A DNA stretch of 64,000 bases from Actinomadura citrea (GTDB lineage Bacteria > Actinomycetota > Actinomycetes > Streptosporangiales > Streptosporangiaceae), in assembly GCF_013409045.1 (NCBI RefSeq), contig NZ_JACCBT010000001.1, forward strand, positions 4,092,001 through 4,156,000. Direction: 5' to 3'. Positions 16,057 to 25,800 of this stretch are shown piece by piece. How positions within the stretch are numbered: position 1 is the stretch's first letter; each line of letters begins with the position of its first letter. The notes beneath the pieces were generated by a model. That model was not told the DNA's origin. It saw nothing but the letters and a program-made list of their open reading frames with translations, and ran no database searches. Both the position numbers and the translations under genes were made by a program.

Positions 16057-19000
16057 GTGCTGACCTGGGATGAGCTCCACGCCGCGCTGGCCGAGGTGCT
16101 GGGCGAGCGCGCGGAGGCGGACGACAACCTCATCGAGCTGGGCATGGACTCGATCCGGCTCATGCAGCTCACCGGCCGGCTCCGGCGCAGGGGCATCGAG
16201 ATCCGCTTCGCCGAGCTGGCCGAACGTCCGACGCTCGCCGGGTGGTGGGACCTTCTCGCCGAGAAGGGCCAGGTGGAGGCCTCGGCCGGGCCCGCCCCGG
16301 ACGCCGACGCGGCCGCGGTCGAATCGGACGACCCCTTCGCACTGGCGCTGATGCAGCACGCGTACTGGATCGGCCGCGACCCGGGCCAGGAGCTCGGCTC
16401 GGTCGCCGCCCACCTGTACGTCGAGCTGGACGGGCGCGCGATCGACCCGGCCCGTTTCGAGTCGGCCGTGGGCGCTCTGGTGCGGCGGCACCCGATGCTG
16501 CGCGCCGCCGTCCGCGACGACGGGACGCAGCAGATCCTGCCCGAACGTCCCGGTCCGCTCGTCACCGTCCACGACCTGCGCTCCTCGTCCGACCCGGACG
16601 CCGAACTGGAGCGCGTCCGGGACGAGATGTCGCGGCAGCGGCTCCCCATCAAGGACGGCCGCGTCTTCGACGCCCGGCTCAGCCTCCTCCCGGACGGCGC
16701 CGCGCGCCTCCACCTGGACGTCGACATGGTCGCCGCCGACGCGATGAGCTACCGCGTCATGCTGGCCGACCTCGCCGCGCTGTACGAGGGCGAGACCCTC
16801 GCGCCGATCCGCTACGGCTACGCCCGCTACCTCGCCGACGACCCCCGCGCGGAGGCCCGCGCCGCCGACCGCCGCTGGTGGGCCGACCGCCTCGCCGACC
16901 TCCCCGGCCCGCCCGAGCTGCCGGTGGTCGCGGCGCCGGGGAACCGCGTCGAGCGCAAGCACCACTGGCTGCCGCCGGACGGCAAGGACCGCTTCATCGC
17001 CCGCGCGCACGCCGAGGGCGTCACCCCCGCCATGGCGCTCGCGGCGGTGTTCGCCGAGGTGATCGGCGCCTGGTCGGCGACGCCCCGGTTCCTGCTCAAC
17101 CTGCCGCTGTTCCACCGCGAGCCCGTCCACCCCGACGTCGACAAGGTCGTCGGCGACTTCACCGGGTCCATCATGCTGGAGGCCGACCTCACCGAGAACC
17201 TCCCGTTCGTCGAGCGCGCCCGCGCTCTCCAGTCGAACCTGCACACGGCCGGCGCGCACAGCGACTACTCGGGGCTGGAGGTGCTGCGGGACCTGTCGCG
17301 GCTGCGCGGTGAGCAGGTGCTCGCCCCGATCGTCTACACGAGCGCCCTCAACCTGGGCGAGCTGTTCGGCGACCGCGTCCGCGAGCTGTTCGGCGAACCG
17401 GGATGGATCATCTCGCAGGGCCCGCAGGTGCTGCTGGACGCGCAGGTGACCGAGGTGTCCGGCGGCCTGCTGCTGAACTGGGACGTGCGCCTGCCCGCGT
17501 TCCCGGACGGCGTCGCGGAGGCGATGTTCGACGCCTACACCGCCGCGATCACCCGTCTCGGCGCGCCCGGCGCCGACTGGGAAACGCCCCTCGGCATCGC
17601 CGCCACACCGTCCCAGCTCCGCGTCAGGCACGGGTCGAACGCCACGCCCGCGCCGCCGCCGCGCACGCTGACCGAGGGCTTCTTCGAGCACGCCGCGCGC
17701 CGCCCGGACGCCGCGGCCCTGCACTGGGGCGACGACGGGACGATGACCTACGGCGAGCTCGCCGACCGCGCCCTGCGGATCGCGTCGGGGCTGGCGGCCG
17801 AGGGCGTCCGCCCCGGCGACCGGGTCTCGATCGAACTCCCCAAGGGGCCCGACCAGGCCGCCGCCGCGCTCGGAGTGCTGGCGGCCGGCGCCGCCTACGT
17901 CCCGATCGGCCCCGAGCAGCCGGAGGCGCGGCGCGCGAGGATCCGCGCGAGCGCCGGGGTCGCCGCCTCGCTCACCCCAGGCGGCGTCGCCGAGGCCGAC
18001 CCGCCGCCCGGGCCGGTCGCGGTGCGTCCCGACCAGGTCGCCTACGTGCTGTTCACCTCCGGGTCGACCGGCGAGCCCAAGGGCGTGGAGGTCTCGCACG
18101 GAGCGGCGATGAACACCATCGGCGACCTGGTCGAGCGGTTCGCGATGGGGGCGGACGACGTCACGTTCGCGATCTCGGCGCTCGACTTCGATTTGTCGGT
18201 GTTCGATTTGTTCGCCGCCTGGCACGCGGGCGGCGCCGTTGTCGTCCCGGACGAGGACGAGCGGCGCGACGCCGCCCGGTGGGGCGAACTGGCGCGGCGC
18301 TGGTCGGTGACCGTGCTGAACTGCGTCCCGTCCGTCCTGGAGATGCTCCTGCGCGCCGGCCGGGCGGAGAGCCTGCGGCTCGTCCTGCTCGGCGGCGACT
18401 GGGTGGGAACGCACCTGCCCGGCCTGCTGCGCGAGAACGCGCCGGGCTGCCGATTCGTGGCCCTCGGAGGCACGACGGAGACGGCGATCCACTCGACGGT
18501 GCAGGAGGTCGCCGGTGACGTCCCCGCCGACTGGCACGCCGTCCCGTACGGGGTGCCGTTGCGCGGGGTCGCGTGCCGGGTGGTGGACGAGCTGGGCCGC
18601 GACCGCCCCGACTGGGTCACCGGGGAGCTGTGGATCGGCGGCGCCGGCGTCGCGGACGGTTACGTCGGCGACCCGGCCCGGACCGCCGACCGGTTCGTCC
18701 TCTGGGAGGGCACGCGCTGGTACCGGACCGGCGACCTCGCCCGCTACCGCCCGGGCGGGACCATCGAGTTCCTCGGCCGCCGCGACCACCAGGTGAAGGT
18801 GCGCGGGTTCCGGATCGAGCTCGGCGAGGTCGAGGCCGCGCTGCGCGACCATCCCGCCGTGGCGCGCGCCGTCGCGCTCCTCGCCGGCGGCCGCCTCGCC
18901 GCCGCCGTGGTGGCGCCCGCCGAGACCGACCGGGACGCCGTGCTCGCCCGCGTCCGCGACCTGCTGCCCCCGCACATGGTCCCGGAACTGCTCGTGCGCG

Positions 19001-19419
19001 TGGACGAACTGCCGCTCACCGCGAACGGCAAGGTCGACCGCAGGGCGCTCACGGCCCTCGCCGCCGCCGAGGCCGGCGGGGCGTCCGCGACCCACGCCGA
19101 GCCGAAGACGTCCCTGGAGAAGGTGCTGGCCCGGATCGTCGCCGAGGTGCTGGGGAGGGAACGCGTCGGCGCGGACGCCGACTTCTTCGCCCTCGGCGGC
19201 GACTCCGTTCTCGCCACCACCGTGCTCGCGCGGCTGCGCGAGGCGCTCGACACGACGGCGCTGCCCGTCCGCGTCCTGTTCGCAGAGCGGACGATCGCGC
19301 GGATCTGCCGCCGCTTCACCGAACTGGAGGAGACGCCGGGGCGCCTGGAATCCGTCGCCGCCATCTGGCTGGAGGTCGAGGCCATGACCGAGGAGGAACT
19401 GACCGCGCGCCTCGGGTGA
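16057..19419 (+). CDS. Siderophore NRPS: aryl carrier-cyclisation-adenylation-PCP
   Basis: 1120 residues with MbtB-like order. (1) An aryl carrier domain (attachment Ser32 in LGMDSIRL) for salicylate from the AMP ligase at 21146. (2) A heterocyclisation domain with DMVAADAMS (D223, D228, S231), the DxxxxDxxS motif that replaces HHxxxDG. (3) An A domain with FTSGSTGEPKG near residue 665. (4) A PCP (Ser1050 in GGDSV). My reading of the pocket is D-L-F-N-L-G-L-I-H-K. It resembles cyclisation-linked Cys codes but with His at 331, as in Thr codes; the residue is Cys, Ser or Thr, and I favour Ser. The product is a hydroxyphenyl-oxazoline (or thiazoline) passed to the second synthetase. The GTG start follows GAGAGGAG and an iron box. 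No epimerase or release domain is present. Confidence 0.92.
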   Translation: MLTWDELHAALAEVLGERAEADDNLIELGMDSIRLMQLTGRLRRRGIEIRFAELAERPTLAGWWDLLAEKGQVEASAGPAPDADAAAVESDDPFALALMQHAYWIGRDPGQELGSVAAHLYVELDGRAIDPARFESAVGALVRRHPMLRAAVRDDGTQQILPERPGPLVTVHDLRSSSDPDAELERVRDEMSRQRLPIKDGRVFDARLSLLPDGAARLHLDVDMVAADAMSYRVMLADLAALYEGETLAPIRYGYARYLADDPRAEARAADRRWWADRLADLPGPPELPVVAAPGNRVERKHHWLPPDGKDRFIARAHAEGVTPAMALAAVFAEVIGAWSATPRFLLNLPLFHREPVHPDVDKVVGDFTGSIMLEADLTENLPFVERARALQSNLHTAGAHSDYSGLEVLRDLSRLRGEQVLAPIVYTSALNLGELFGDRVRELFGEPGWIISQGPQVLLDAQVTEVSGGLLLNWDVRLPAFPDGVAEAMFDAYTAAITRLGAPGADWETPLGIAATPSQLRVRHGSNATPAPPPRTLTEGFFEHAARRPDAAALHWGDDGTMTYGELADRALRIASGLAAEGVRPGDRVSIELPKGPDQAAAALGVLAAGAAYVPIGPEQPEARRARIRASAGVAASLTPGGVAEADPPPGPVAVRPDQVAYVLFTSGSTGEPKGVEVSHGAAMNTIGDLVERFAMGADDVTFAISALDFDLSVFDLFAAWHAGGAVVVPDEDERRDAARWGELARRWSVTVLNCVPSVLEMLLRAGRAESLRLVLLGGDWVGTHLPGLLRENAPGCRFVALGGTTETAIHSTVQEVAGDVPADWHAVPYGVPLRGVACRVVDELGRDRPDWVTGELWIGGAGVADGYVGDPARTADRFVLWEGTRWYRTGDLARYRPGGTIEFLGRRDHQVKVRGFRIELGEVEAALRDHPAVARAVALLAGGRLAAAVVAPAETDRDAVLARVRDLLPPHMVPELLVRVDELPLTANGKVDRRALTALAAAEAGGASATHAEPKTSLEKVLARIVAEVLGRERVGADADFFALGGDSVLATTVLARLREALDTTALPVRVLFAERTIARICRRFTELEETPGRLESVAAIWLEVEAMTEEELTARLG

Positions 19420-19426
19420 GCCAGGG

Positions 19427-20674
19427 TCAGCCGGGCTCGGGCTCCGGCCGCAGCGTCGCGGTCCGGAGCCCGGTGAGGGTCAGCGCCAGTGCCAGCGCGA
19501 GGACGGCGCTGACCGTCCCGTACAGGACGATGGCGGCGCCCGGGGCGAGGTACCGGCCGAGCGCTCCGGCGCCGAGCGACCCGATGGCGCCGCCGCCCGT
19601 CTCCTGCGCCGACCACAGCGCGTTCACCCGTCCGAGATGCGAGTCGGGCGTGTGGGACTGGATCAGCCCGTACCGCAGGATCTCCTCGATCGACTGGACG
19701 AACCCGTAGACGAACAGGATCGCGACGGCGAGCGCCGGGTGACGGGCGAGGCCGAGGCACGCGAGCGCGACGAATCCGGAGACGGACGCGACGAGCAGCG
19801 CCAGGCCCGGCGCCCGGGCCTGGCCGGCCCAGCCGCTCGTCAGGGAGGCCAGCACCGCGCCGCAGGCCGGCGCGGCGAACAGCAGCCCGACCGTGGTGGC
19901 GCCGCCGTCCAGGCTCCGGCTCGCGAACGCCGGCATCAGGACGGGGATGCCGCCCGCGACCATGAACAGCAGGCCGAGGAGCATCAGCGACCCGACGACC
20001 CGATGCGAGGCGACGAAGCGGAACCCGTCCCAGACGGACCTCAGCGGATTGGCGTCCGCCTCCTCCACGGCGGCGGGCCTGAGCTGCGGCAGCCCGGTCA
20101 GCAGCGCGAGGGTGCCGAGCGTCCCGGCCGCCGCGGCCGCGTAGTTCCAGCCCACGCCGAACGCCGACACCACGAGCCCGCCGAGCGCGGGGGAGGCCAT
20201 CGACCCGAGCCGGACGGTCAGCGCGTTCAGCGCCCCCGCCGCGACGAGCTTGTCGGGTGCGACCAGCGCCGGTGTCGCGGCCAGCAGCGCGGTGATGCTG
20301 ACGCCGGTCATCAGCCCGTCCCACGCCGCCAGCGCGTACAGGGCGGCCAGCGAGGGGGCGGGCAGGAACGCGTTGAGCGCCAGCAGGACGAACCCGATCC
20401 CGGCCGCCGCCCTCGCCCGCAGCATCAGGCGCCGCCGGTCGTGCCGGTCGGCCAGCACCCCGCCCCAAAGGAACCCGGCGAGGAGCGCGAAGCCCTCGGC
20501 GGCGGACACCCCGCCCACGTGCACGGTGGACCCGGTGAGGTCGTACACCTGCACCGGAAGGGCCACCGCCAGCATGCCGATCCCGAAGACCGAGACGGTG
20601 CGGGCGATGAACACGTTGCGGAACGGCCTGCTGTCGCGCAGCGGCCCGACGTCGATGACCAGTCGCCGGAGCAT
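19427..20674 (-). CDS. MFS exporter, EntS-like (siderophore export)
   Basis: The 415-residue protein has 12 predicted membrane segments and the A-loop motif WGGVLADRHDRRRLM of the DHA3/EntS subgroup. EntS-like proteins export newly made catecholate siderophores. ATG 20674 follows AGAGGAG. The gene is divergent from panD and the aryl-AMP ligase and shares one iron box with them, and it converges on the Cy-A-PCP synthetase with a 7-base gap. These positions support a role in export of the siderophore made here, though substrate is inferred. Confidence 0.87.
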   Translation of the reverse strand: MLRRLVIDVGPLRDSRPFRNVFIARTVSVFGIGMLAVALPVQVYDLTGSTVHVGGVSAAEGFALLAGFLWGGVLADRHDRRRLMLRARAAAGIGFVLLALNAFLPAPSLAALYALAAWDGLMTGVSITALLAATPALVAPDKLVAAGALNALTVRLGSMASPALGGLVVSAFGVGWNYAAAAAGTLGTLALLTGLPQLRPAAVEEADANPLRSVWDGFRFVASHRVVGSLMLLGLLFMVAGGIPVLMPAFASRSLDGGATTVGLLFAAPACGAVLASLTSGWAGQARAPGLALLVASVSGFVALACLGLARHPALAVAILFVYGFVQSIEEILRYGLIQSHTPDSHLGRVNALWSAQETGGGAIGSLGAGALGRYLAPGAAIVLYGTVSAVLALALALTLTGLRTATLRPEPEPG

Positions 20675-20705
20675 CCTCGGGGTTCTCCTCTGCCGATCGA
20701 GTAGC

Positions 20706-20724
20706 TAAGGTTAGCCTAGCCTTA
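20706..20724. promoter_or_regulatory. Shared iron box between the exporter and panD
   Basis: TAAGGTTAGCCTAGCCTTA lies in the 73-base gap between divergent genes (exporter leftward, panD rightward), so a single site can control both. Confidence 0.82.
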
Positions 20725-20747
20725 GTTGATCGTGAGAAAGAGGAGCC

Positions 20748-21149
20748 GTGCAGCGGACGCTGATGAACGGGAAGATCCACCGAGCGACCGTCACCCAGGC
20801 GGACCTGCACTACGTGGGCTCGCTGACGATCGACGCCGACCTGATGGCCGCGGCCGACATCGTGGAGGGCGAGCAGGTCCACCTCGTCGACATCGACAAC
20901 GGCGCCCGGCTCGTCACCTACGCCATCACCGGCGAGGCGGGCAGCGGCGTCATCGGCGTCAACGGCGCGGCCGCCCGCCTCGTCCAGCCCGGCGACCTGG
21001 TGATCATCATCACCTACGCCGGCGTGGAGGACCCGTCCCGGCACGAGCCCCGCGTCGTCCACGTCGACGCCGCGAACCGCATCGTCGCCCTCGGCTCCGA
21101 CCCGGCCGAGCCGGTCCCCGGCGCCCCCGCCCAGCTCGCGGGGCGGTGA
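20748..21149 (+). CDS. panD: Aspartate 1-decarboxylase (beta-alanine supply)
   Basis: The 133-residue protein closely fits PanD: KIHRATVTQADLHYVGSLTIDADLM, with the self-cleavage site Gly24-Ser25 that gives the pyruvoyl cofactor, and the NGAAARLVQPGDLVIII block. It converts aspartate to beta-alanine. PanD normally feeds pantothenate synthesis, but here it is the first gene after an iron box and overlaps the aryl-AMP ligase start by GTGA. The large synthetase has an A domain whose pocket reads as beta-alanine, so this copy most likely feeds the siderophore. The GTG start gives the normal N-terminal length. Confidence 0.94.
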   Translation: MQRTLMNGKIHRATVTQADLHYVGSLTIDADLMAAADIVEGEQVHLVDIDNGARLVTYAITGEAGSGVIGVNGAAARLVQPGDLVIIITYAGVEDPSRHEPRVVHVDAANRIVALGSDPAEPVPGAPAQLAGR

Positions 21150-22720
21150 CCGTGGACGGCCTCACCCCCTGGCCCGCCGACCTCGAAGCCCGCTACAAGG
21201 CCGAGGGCCACTGGACCGACCGCCTCCTCGGGGACGTCCTGCGCGGCGACCCGGCCGCCCCGGCCCTCGTCGCCGGCCACGACCGCCTCACCTACGCCGA
21301 ACTGGACGCCCGTGCCGCCCGCACCGCCGCCGGCCTCCTCGCCCTGGGCCTGCGACGCGGCGACCGCGTCGTCGTGCAGCTTCCGAACACCGCGGGCTTC
21401 ATCGTCGCGTTCCTCGCCCTCGTCCGCATCGGCGCCGCGCCCGTCCTGGCGCTCCCCGCGCACCGCGAGAGCGAGATCCGCTACCTCTGCGAGCTCTCCG
21501 AGGCCCGCGCCTACATCTGCGCCGACCGCGACGGCGACTTCGACTACCGCGAGCTGGCCCGCACGCTCCCCGTGGAACACGTGATCGTCGAAGGTGAGGC
21601 CGAGGAGTTCACGTCTCTGGCCTCCATCGACGCCGAGCCGGCGGCGGCCCCCGCCCCCGCCCCCTCCGACGTGGGCGTCTTCCTGCTCTCCGGTGGCACC
21701 ACCGGCCTTCCGAAGCTGATCCCACGGACGCACCGCGACTACGTCTACAACCTGGAGGCCAGCGCCGAGCTCTGCGGCTTCGACCGCGACACCGTCTACC
21801 TGGTCGTCCTCCCGGCCGCGCACAACTTCGCCCTGGCCTGCCCCGGCATCCTCGGCGTCTTCGCCACGGGCGGCACGGTCGTCCTCTCGCCCTCCGGCTC
21901 CCCGGACGAGGCGTTCCCCCTCATCGAACGCGAGCGTGCCACCGCCTGCGCGGTCGTCCCCCCGATCGCCCTCCTCTGGCAGGACGCGGTGACCTGGTCG
22001 GACGAGGACATCTCCTCCCTGAAGCTGCTCCAGGTGGGCGGCGCCAAGCTCGCCGCCGAACGCGCCGCCGAGATCCCGGACGCCCTGGACTGCCAGCTCC
22101 AGCAGGTCTTCGGCATGGCCGAGGGCCTCCTCAACTACACCCGCCTGGACGACCCGCGCGACCTGATCGAACGGACCCAGGGCCGCCCCCTCTCCCCGGC
22201 CGACGAGATCCGCGTCGTCGACGAGGACGGCAAGCAGGTGGCCCGGGGCGAAGTGGGCGAACTCCTCACCCGAGGCCCCTACACCCTCCGCGGCTACTAC
22301 CGCGCCCCCGAGCACAACGCCCGCTCCTTCACCCCGGACGGCTTCTACCGCACCGGCGACCTGGTCAGGGAGCTGCCGTCCGGTCACCTCATCGTCGAGG
22401 GCCGCGAGAAGGACCAGATCAACCGGGGCGGCGACAAGATCTCCGCCGAGGAGCTGGAGAACCACCTCCTGGCCCACCCGGCGATCCACGACGCGGCCGT
22501 GGTCGGCATCCCCGACGCGGTCATGGGCGAGCGCACCTGCGCCTTCCTGGTCATCAGGGAGGGGGGGAAGGCGCCCGGCCTGCGCGAGATCAAGGACTTC
22601 CTCCGCACCCGCGGCGTCGCCGCCTACAAGCACCCCGACCGCCTGGAGACGGCGGCCGCGTTCCCCCGGACGCCGGTCGGCAAGATCAGCAAGAAGGAGC
22701 TCGCCGCCCGCTTCCGATGA
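21146..22720 (+). CDS. Salicyl-AMP (or dihydroxybenzoyl-AMP) ligase
   Basis: The 524-residue adenylating enzyme is of the DhbE/EntE/MbtA type: it has the N-terminal signature with WTDRLLGD, P-loop LSGGTTGLPKLIPRTH, the aromatic-pocket region VVLPAAHNFALACPG, and EGREKDQINRGGDKIS near the hinge. It activates an aryl acid and loads it on the aryl carrier domain. With a salicylate synthase and no dihydroxybenzoate genes in the window, salicylate is the likely substrate. The GTG start at 21146 sits in the panD stop (GTGA); GTG 21152 is an alternative. It is the last gene of its operon, closed by a hairpin. Confidence 0.93.
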   Translation: MTVDGLTPWPADLEARYKAEGHWTDRLLGDVLRGDPAAPALVAGHDRLTYAELDARAARTAAGLLALGLRRGDRVVVQLPNTAGFIVAFLALVRIGAAPVLALPAHRESEIRYLCELSEARAYICADRDGDFDYRELARTLPVEHVIVEGEAEEFTSLASIDAEPAAAPAPAPSDVGVFLLSGGTTGLPKLIPRTHRDYVYNLEASAELCGFDRDTVYLVVLPAAHNFALACPGILGVFATGGTVVLSPSGSPDEAFPLIERERATACAVVPPIALLWQDAVTWSDEDISSLKLLQVGGAKLAAERAAEIPDALDCQLQQVFGMAEGLLNYTRLDDPRDLIERTQGRPLSPADEIRVVDEDGKQVARGEVGELLTRGPYTLRGYYRAPEHNARSFTPDGFYRTGDLVRELPSGHLIVEGREKDQINRGGDKISAEELENHLLAHPAIHDAAVVGIPDAVMGERTCAFLVIREGGKAPGLREIKDFLRTRGVAAYKHPDRLETAAAFPRTPVGKISKKELAARFR

Positions 22721-22726
22721 GATCGT

Positions 22727-22746
22727 CACCGGTTCGTCGACCGGTG
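22727..22746 (+). terminator. Probable terminator after the aryl-AMP ligase
   Basis: CACCGGT-TCGTCG-ACCGGTG, a 7-base perfect stem with a 6-base loop, starts seven bases after the ligase stop. Short, with no T-run, so only moderately sure. Confidence 0.5.
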
Positions 22747-22787
22747 TTACCCGTTTCACGCGAACGCCGCCGCCGGGGTCGGCATCC

Positions 22788-22809
22788 TAATGGACAATCA
22801 TGTCTATTA
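22788..22809. promoter_or_regulatory. Palindromic operator before the Ser/Thr kinase
   Basis: TAATGGACA-ATCA-TGTCTATTA: nine-base arms with one mismatch, AT-rich in GC-rich surroundings, ending 16 bases before the kinase start and just before its ribosome site GAGGAG. It probably binds a dimeric repressor; the protein is not known. Confidence 0.6.
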
Positions 22810-22825
22810 GGCGAGGAGACCTTTT

Positions 22826-25800
22826 GTGGCACCCGATCCGCTGGGACCCGGTGATCCGACGAGGCTCGGCGACTACCTTCTCGCAGGCCGGCTCGGCGCC
22901 GGCGGGCAGGGTGTCGTGTACGAGGGGTACGGCCCGGACGGCGTGCGGGTCGCGGTCAAGGCGCTCCACGGCGACTACTCCGCCCTGCACCGCGACCTGT
23001 TCGTCCGCGAGGTCGAGGCGGTGCGGCGCGTCTCGCAGTTCTGCACGGCGCGCGTCCTCGCCGTCGACCTGGACAACGCGCTCCCGTACGTCGTCAGCGA
23101 GTACGTCGCGGGTCCGAACCTCCAGCAGGCCGTCGAGGAGGACGGCCCGTACAAGCCGGACGACCTGTACCGGCTGGCGGTCGGGATCGCGACCGCGCTG
23201 ACCACCGTCCACCGGGCGGGCGTCGTCCACCGCGACCTGAAGCCCGCCAACGTGCTGCTGGGACCGGACGGCCCCCGCGTCATCGACTTCGGCATCGCCC
23301 GCACTGAGGACATGTCGCAGAGCGCGACCGGCATGAAGGGGACGCCCCGGTACATGGCGCCCGAGGTGTTCCAGGGGAAGACCCCCGGGCCCGCCGTGGA
23401 CGTCTGGGCCTGGGGCGCCACGATCCTGTTCGCCGCGTCGGGCCGCACTCCGTTCGAAGGCGACTCCCTGCCCAAACTGATGCACGCCGTGCTGAACACC
23501 GAACCGGACACCTCGATGGTCCCCGAGCGGCTGCGGCCCATGGTCGAGGCCGCGCTGGTCAAGGACCCGGGGCGGCGCCCCGACGCGCCGGGCCTGCTCC
23601 TCGACCTGCTCGGCGGACGACCTGACGCGGACCTTCTGGAGCAGGGGGAGCGGGAGGCCCGCGCCGTCCGCGTACCCCGGGCCGCGCCCCCGCCACTGGG
23701 CGAGCGCGCCGAAGCGGTGATGTGGAGCCTCGCCCCGGAGGCTCAGCAGGCCGTCCCGCAGATCCTGCTGCGGATGGTGTCGGCCGGAGACGACCTCGTC
23801 CGCCCGGCGACGCGCGCCGAGTTCAGCGACGGCCGCACGCCGGAGCCCGTGATCGACGCCGTCCTCTCGGCGTTCACCCAGGCCGGCCTCACCCGCTGGG
23901 ACGGGCAGCGCCTCACCCTCGCCTCCCCGGCGCTGCTCCGCGCCTGGCCGCGGCTCCGCGACTGGGCCGCCGCCGAACGGCCGGGCCTGGACGTTCACCA
24001 GGAACTCGCCGAGGGTGCGCGGCTGTGGGACGCGCACGGCCGCAAGGCCGGCGACCTCCTCCAGGGGACCCGCCTCGAACGCGCCATGACCTGGGCCGTC
24101 GGCGGCGGCCGCGCGCTGCGGCCGAACACGCTGGAGCAGGCGTTCCTGGACGCCGGGCGCGCGTCCGTCCGCCGCCGGTCAACCGTGCGGACGGCGGTGT
24201 CCGGGGTCCTCGCCGTCCTGCTGCTGGTGACGGTGGTCGCGGGCGTTCTCGTCTTCCAGCAGGGCCGCACCGTGGCGCGGCAGCGCGACGACGCGGAGGC
24301 GCGTCGCCTGGCGGCCGTGGCGATGTCCACCCGCAAGAGCGACCCGCGGACGGCGCGCCGTCTGGCCATCGCCGCCGGTGCCCTCTCCGACACGAAGGAG
24401 ACCAGGGAGGCGCTGGTCGCGCTGCGGTACCAGTGGGAGAGCGACGTCTTCACGCCGCCCGGCGTGAGCGCGACGACCCGGCGCCAGCCGTCGCCGGGCG
24501 GCCGCGTCCTCGCCGTCGTGGACGCCGGAAAGGCCAGCGTCTGGAACATCGACACTCACACCAGACTGCACGAGTTCAGCATCACCGGCGCCGGCACTCT
24601 CGACCTCGTCGTCACCGACGACGCGCGCACCATGGTCACCTGGGCCGACGACGGGACGGCCCGCGTCTGGGACACCTCGTCCGGCAAGGAACGCGGCAGG
24701 CTGCCCATCGGCAAGGCCGGCGCCAACGCGACGGTCTTCGACGGGATCGACCTGAGCCCGTCCGGACACCTCCTGCTCGCCGGCAACCGCGACGCCCGCA
24801 CCGTCTGGGACCTGCGGACCCTCCGGCAGGTCCCGCTGAGCTGGACACGCCCGAAGGACGGCGTCGAGATCCTCACCGCCGACGCGGGCGACCAGCTCGT
24901 CGCGGGCGTCACACCCCAGGGCGCGGTGCACGTCGACCAACTGGCGGCCAGAACGACGATCGCGCTGCCCCGCCTCAACAAGGCGCTCAAGGGAAGGTAC
25001 GTCAGCGCGGCGAAGGTGAGCCCCGACGGTTCGCTGCTGGCCATGGCGAACGCTCCCGCCACGGGCAAGAAGGCGGAGATCCTGATCTGGAAGCTGGGTG
25101 CGGACGAGCAGTACCTCAGGCTCGCGCCCGCGAACACGTACGGCGCCCTCGCCTTCAGCCAGGACGGCCGCTATCTGGCGCAGGGCAGAACCATGTGGCG
25201 GCTCAAGGACGGCGGCGCCACCCAGTCCACCCCCGACGAACCCGTGATCCGCTACGCGCCGAACGCGGACTGCGCCCTGGTCCGCTTCGTCGAGCAACGG
25301 GCCCTGCGCTGCATCGAGCCGGCGACCGGACAGATCTCGTCCCTGGACATCAGCACCTTCCTGAGCACCAAGGTCATCCAGGGAAGCGGTCTGTTCCAGA
25401 AGACGACCATCTCCGCGGACGCCTCGACCATGGCGTACCGCAGCGGAGGCTCGGTGCACTTCTGGGACGTCCGGCGAAAGAGCGCCGTCAACCGGGGGTT
25501 CAGCCTCTCGTCCGACTACGAGTACTCCGGCAACGGCAACGATCTCGCTGTCAGCGCCGACGGCGGGCGGCTCGCCATCTACAAGAACGCCCGCACGGTC
25601 ACCATCACCGACGCCAAGAAGTTCGCAAAGCTCGGCGACGTGACGCTGCCCCAGCCCGCCGACAGGATCCAGGCGATGGCCCTGTCCCCGGACGGCCGCG
25701 GTCTGGCCCTCCTGGTTCGCCGCGGCACCGCGGGAGAACTCCAGCTCTGGGACGCGAAGACGTTCCGGCAGATCCGCGCGGTGCCCTCCTCAGCCGACAC

